From: Arcobacter sp. UBA7394
GTDB taxonomy: Bacteria > Campylobacterota > Campylobacteria > Campylobacterales > Arcobacteraceae
DNA: 7,115 nt
Assembly (NCBI GenBank): GCA_002470185.1
Contig: DKNG01000061.1
Coordinates: 14,517-21,631 of the forward strand
Direction of reading: 5' to 3'
Below, in pieces: positions 6,415 through 7,115 of the stretch (the stretch's first letter is position 1; every line of letters begins with the position of its first letter). A program made the translations under genes and the position numbers. A model generated the notes under the pieces. The model was not told the origin of the DNA, made no database searches, and worked only from the letters and a program-made list of their open reading frames with translations.

Positions 6415-7115
6415 ATGTTAAGAAAAATACTTCTAAGTTTCGCAGTTTTATTATCTACAAATTTATGGGCTAAAAAAACTGATAAGATCGTTGTTGCAGG
6501 GCCTTTTGCAACAGTATCTCATCCAATGATTTTAATGCAAAAAAATGATGTACTAAAAGACTTAGGCAAAGAAATTGAGTTTAAAGTTTGGAGAAATCCA
6601 GATGAATTACGAGCACTAGCATTAAATTCTGATGTAGATTTTATTGCAGTACCTACTAATGTTGCTGCAAATTTATATAATAAAGGTGTTGATATTAAAC
6701 TTCTGAATGTTTCTGTTTGGGGAATATTGGGAATGTTAACACGAGATAAAAGCCTAAAAAAACTTTCTGATTTTAAAGACAAAGAAATTGTAATGCCATT
6801 TAAATTTGATATGCCTGATATTGTATTTAAAGAGATTGTAAAAGCTCAAGGTTTAGATTATAAAAAAGACTTCAAATTAAAATATGTTGCTAGTCCAATA
6901 GATGCAATGCAAATGCTAATAATGAGGCGAGTTGACCATGCTTTACTTGCTGAACCTGCTACTTCTATTGCTTTAAGAAAAACTAAATCTTTCCCTTTGA
7001 AAGTTGTAGCACCTGAACTGTATAGAAGTGCCAATTTACAAAAAGAGTGGGGTGAAGTATTTAAAATAGAATCAAAAATACCACAAGCAGGAATTGCTTA
7101 CCTAGGAAAAACTGA
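6415..7115 (+). CDS. Periplasmic substrate-binding protein of an ABC transporter, NitT/TauT-like (3' end outside window)
   Basis: The first 233 residues of an exported solute-binding protein; the family is usually a little over 300 residues. Residues 1-19 form a signal peptide (MLRKILLSFAVLL core, cleavage after LWA). There is no lipobox cysteine, so the mature protein should be free in the periplasm. The body resembles the SsuA/TauA/NMT1-like fold: IVVAGPF near the mature N-terminus, a lobe I stretch VDFIAVPTNVAANLY (74-88), then NVSVWGILGML (98-108), and a lobe II motif SPIDAMQML...ALLAEPA (160-182). A permease and an ATPase would be expected downstream but are not visible. A Fur-like palindrome precedes the gene, pointing to control by iron. 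The ligand cannot be read from the sequence, and the family name should not be taken to mean nitrate or taurine. Confidence 0.85.
   Translation, partial: MLRKILLSFAVLLSTNLWAKKTDKIVVAGPFATVSHPMILMQKNDVLKDLGKEIEFKVWRNPDELRALALNSDVDFIAVPTNVAANLYNKGVDIKLLNVSVWGILGMLTRDKSLKKLSDFKDKEIVMPFKFDMPDIVFKEIVKAQGLDYKKDFKLKYVASPIDAMQMLIMRRVDHALLAEPATSIALRKTKSFPLKVVAPELYRSANLQKEWGEVFKIESKIPQAGIAYLGKT

Noticed and set aside
6258..6473. Plus-strand open frame of 71 codons spanning the intergenic region.
   Set aside because: It overlaps the ppiC terminator and the start of the binding-protein gene in another frame, and its product is an N/I/K-rich translation of AT-rich spacer.
6519..6782. Minus-strand open frame of 87 codons.
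   Set aside because: It is antisense to the binding-protein gene, whose signal peptide and fold motifs show that the plus strand is coding.

Overview
The window is AT-rich chromosomal DNA. Codon preference (AGA for Arg, TTA for Leu, AAA for Lys), -10-only promoters and the character of the proteins suggest a free-living or host-associated member of Campylobacterota, most likely the Arcobacter group. That assignment is an inference from style; no marker gene here proves it. I see no mobile element, CRISPR array, phage gene, rRNA or tRNA.

Layout. (1) Bases 1-1764, minus strand: the N-terminal 588 residues of a methyl-accepting chemotaxis protein with a periplasmic NIT (nitrate/nitrite sensing type) domain. 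It runs off the left edge before its CheA-contacting hairpin tip. (2) Bases 1765-1930: a divergent intergenic region carrying the MCP promoter, an FNR-like dyad placed where a class II activator would bind, and an extended -10 promoter for the next gene. (3) Bases 1931-3295: dbpA, a DEAD-box RNA helicase with the 23S rRNA-binding C-terminal domain and a TTG start, followed by a strong hairpin terminator. (4) Bases 3439-5883: a large membrane diguanylate cyclase, NIT-GAF-PAS-GGDEF. (5) Bases 5944-6225: ppiC, a single-domain 93-residue parvulin isomerase with its own promoter and terminator. (6) Bases 6415-7115: the first 233 residues of an exported ABC-transporter substrate-binding protein of the NitT/TauT-like fold. 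A 31-bp near-perfect palindrome containing a Fur-like 7-1-7 box lies just ahead of its Shine-Dalgarno sequence.

How the genes fit together. Each gene appears to be its own transcription unit: terminators follow dbpA and ppiC, and -10 elements precede every gene except the last, where the promoter is ambiguous. The main shared theme is that two membrane proteins within about 1.7 kb of each other carry the same type of sensor domain but different outputs, chemotaxis and c-di-GMP synthesis. The FNR-like site upstream of the chemoreceptor fits a link to anaerobic or nitrogen-oxide respiration. The housekeeping genes dbpA and ppiC look unrelated to this theme. The most useful new leads are the two putative operators (FNR-like before the MCP, Fur-like before the binding protein) and the paired NIT sensors. 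I do not see a clearly novel multi-gene system.
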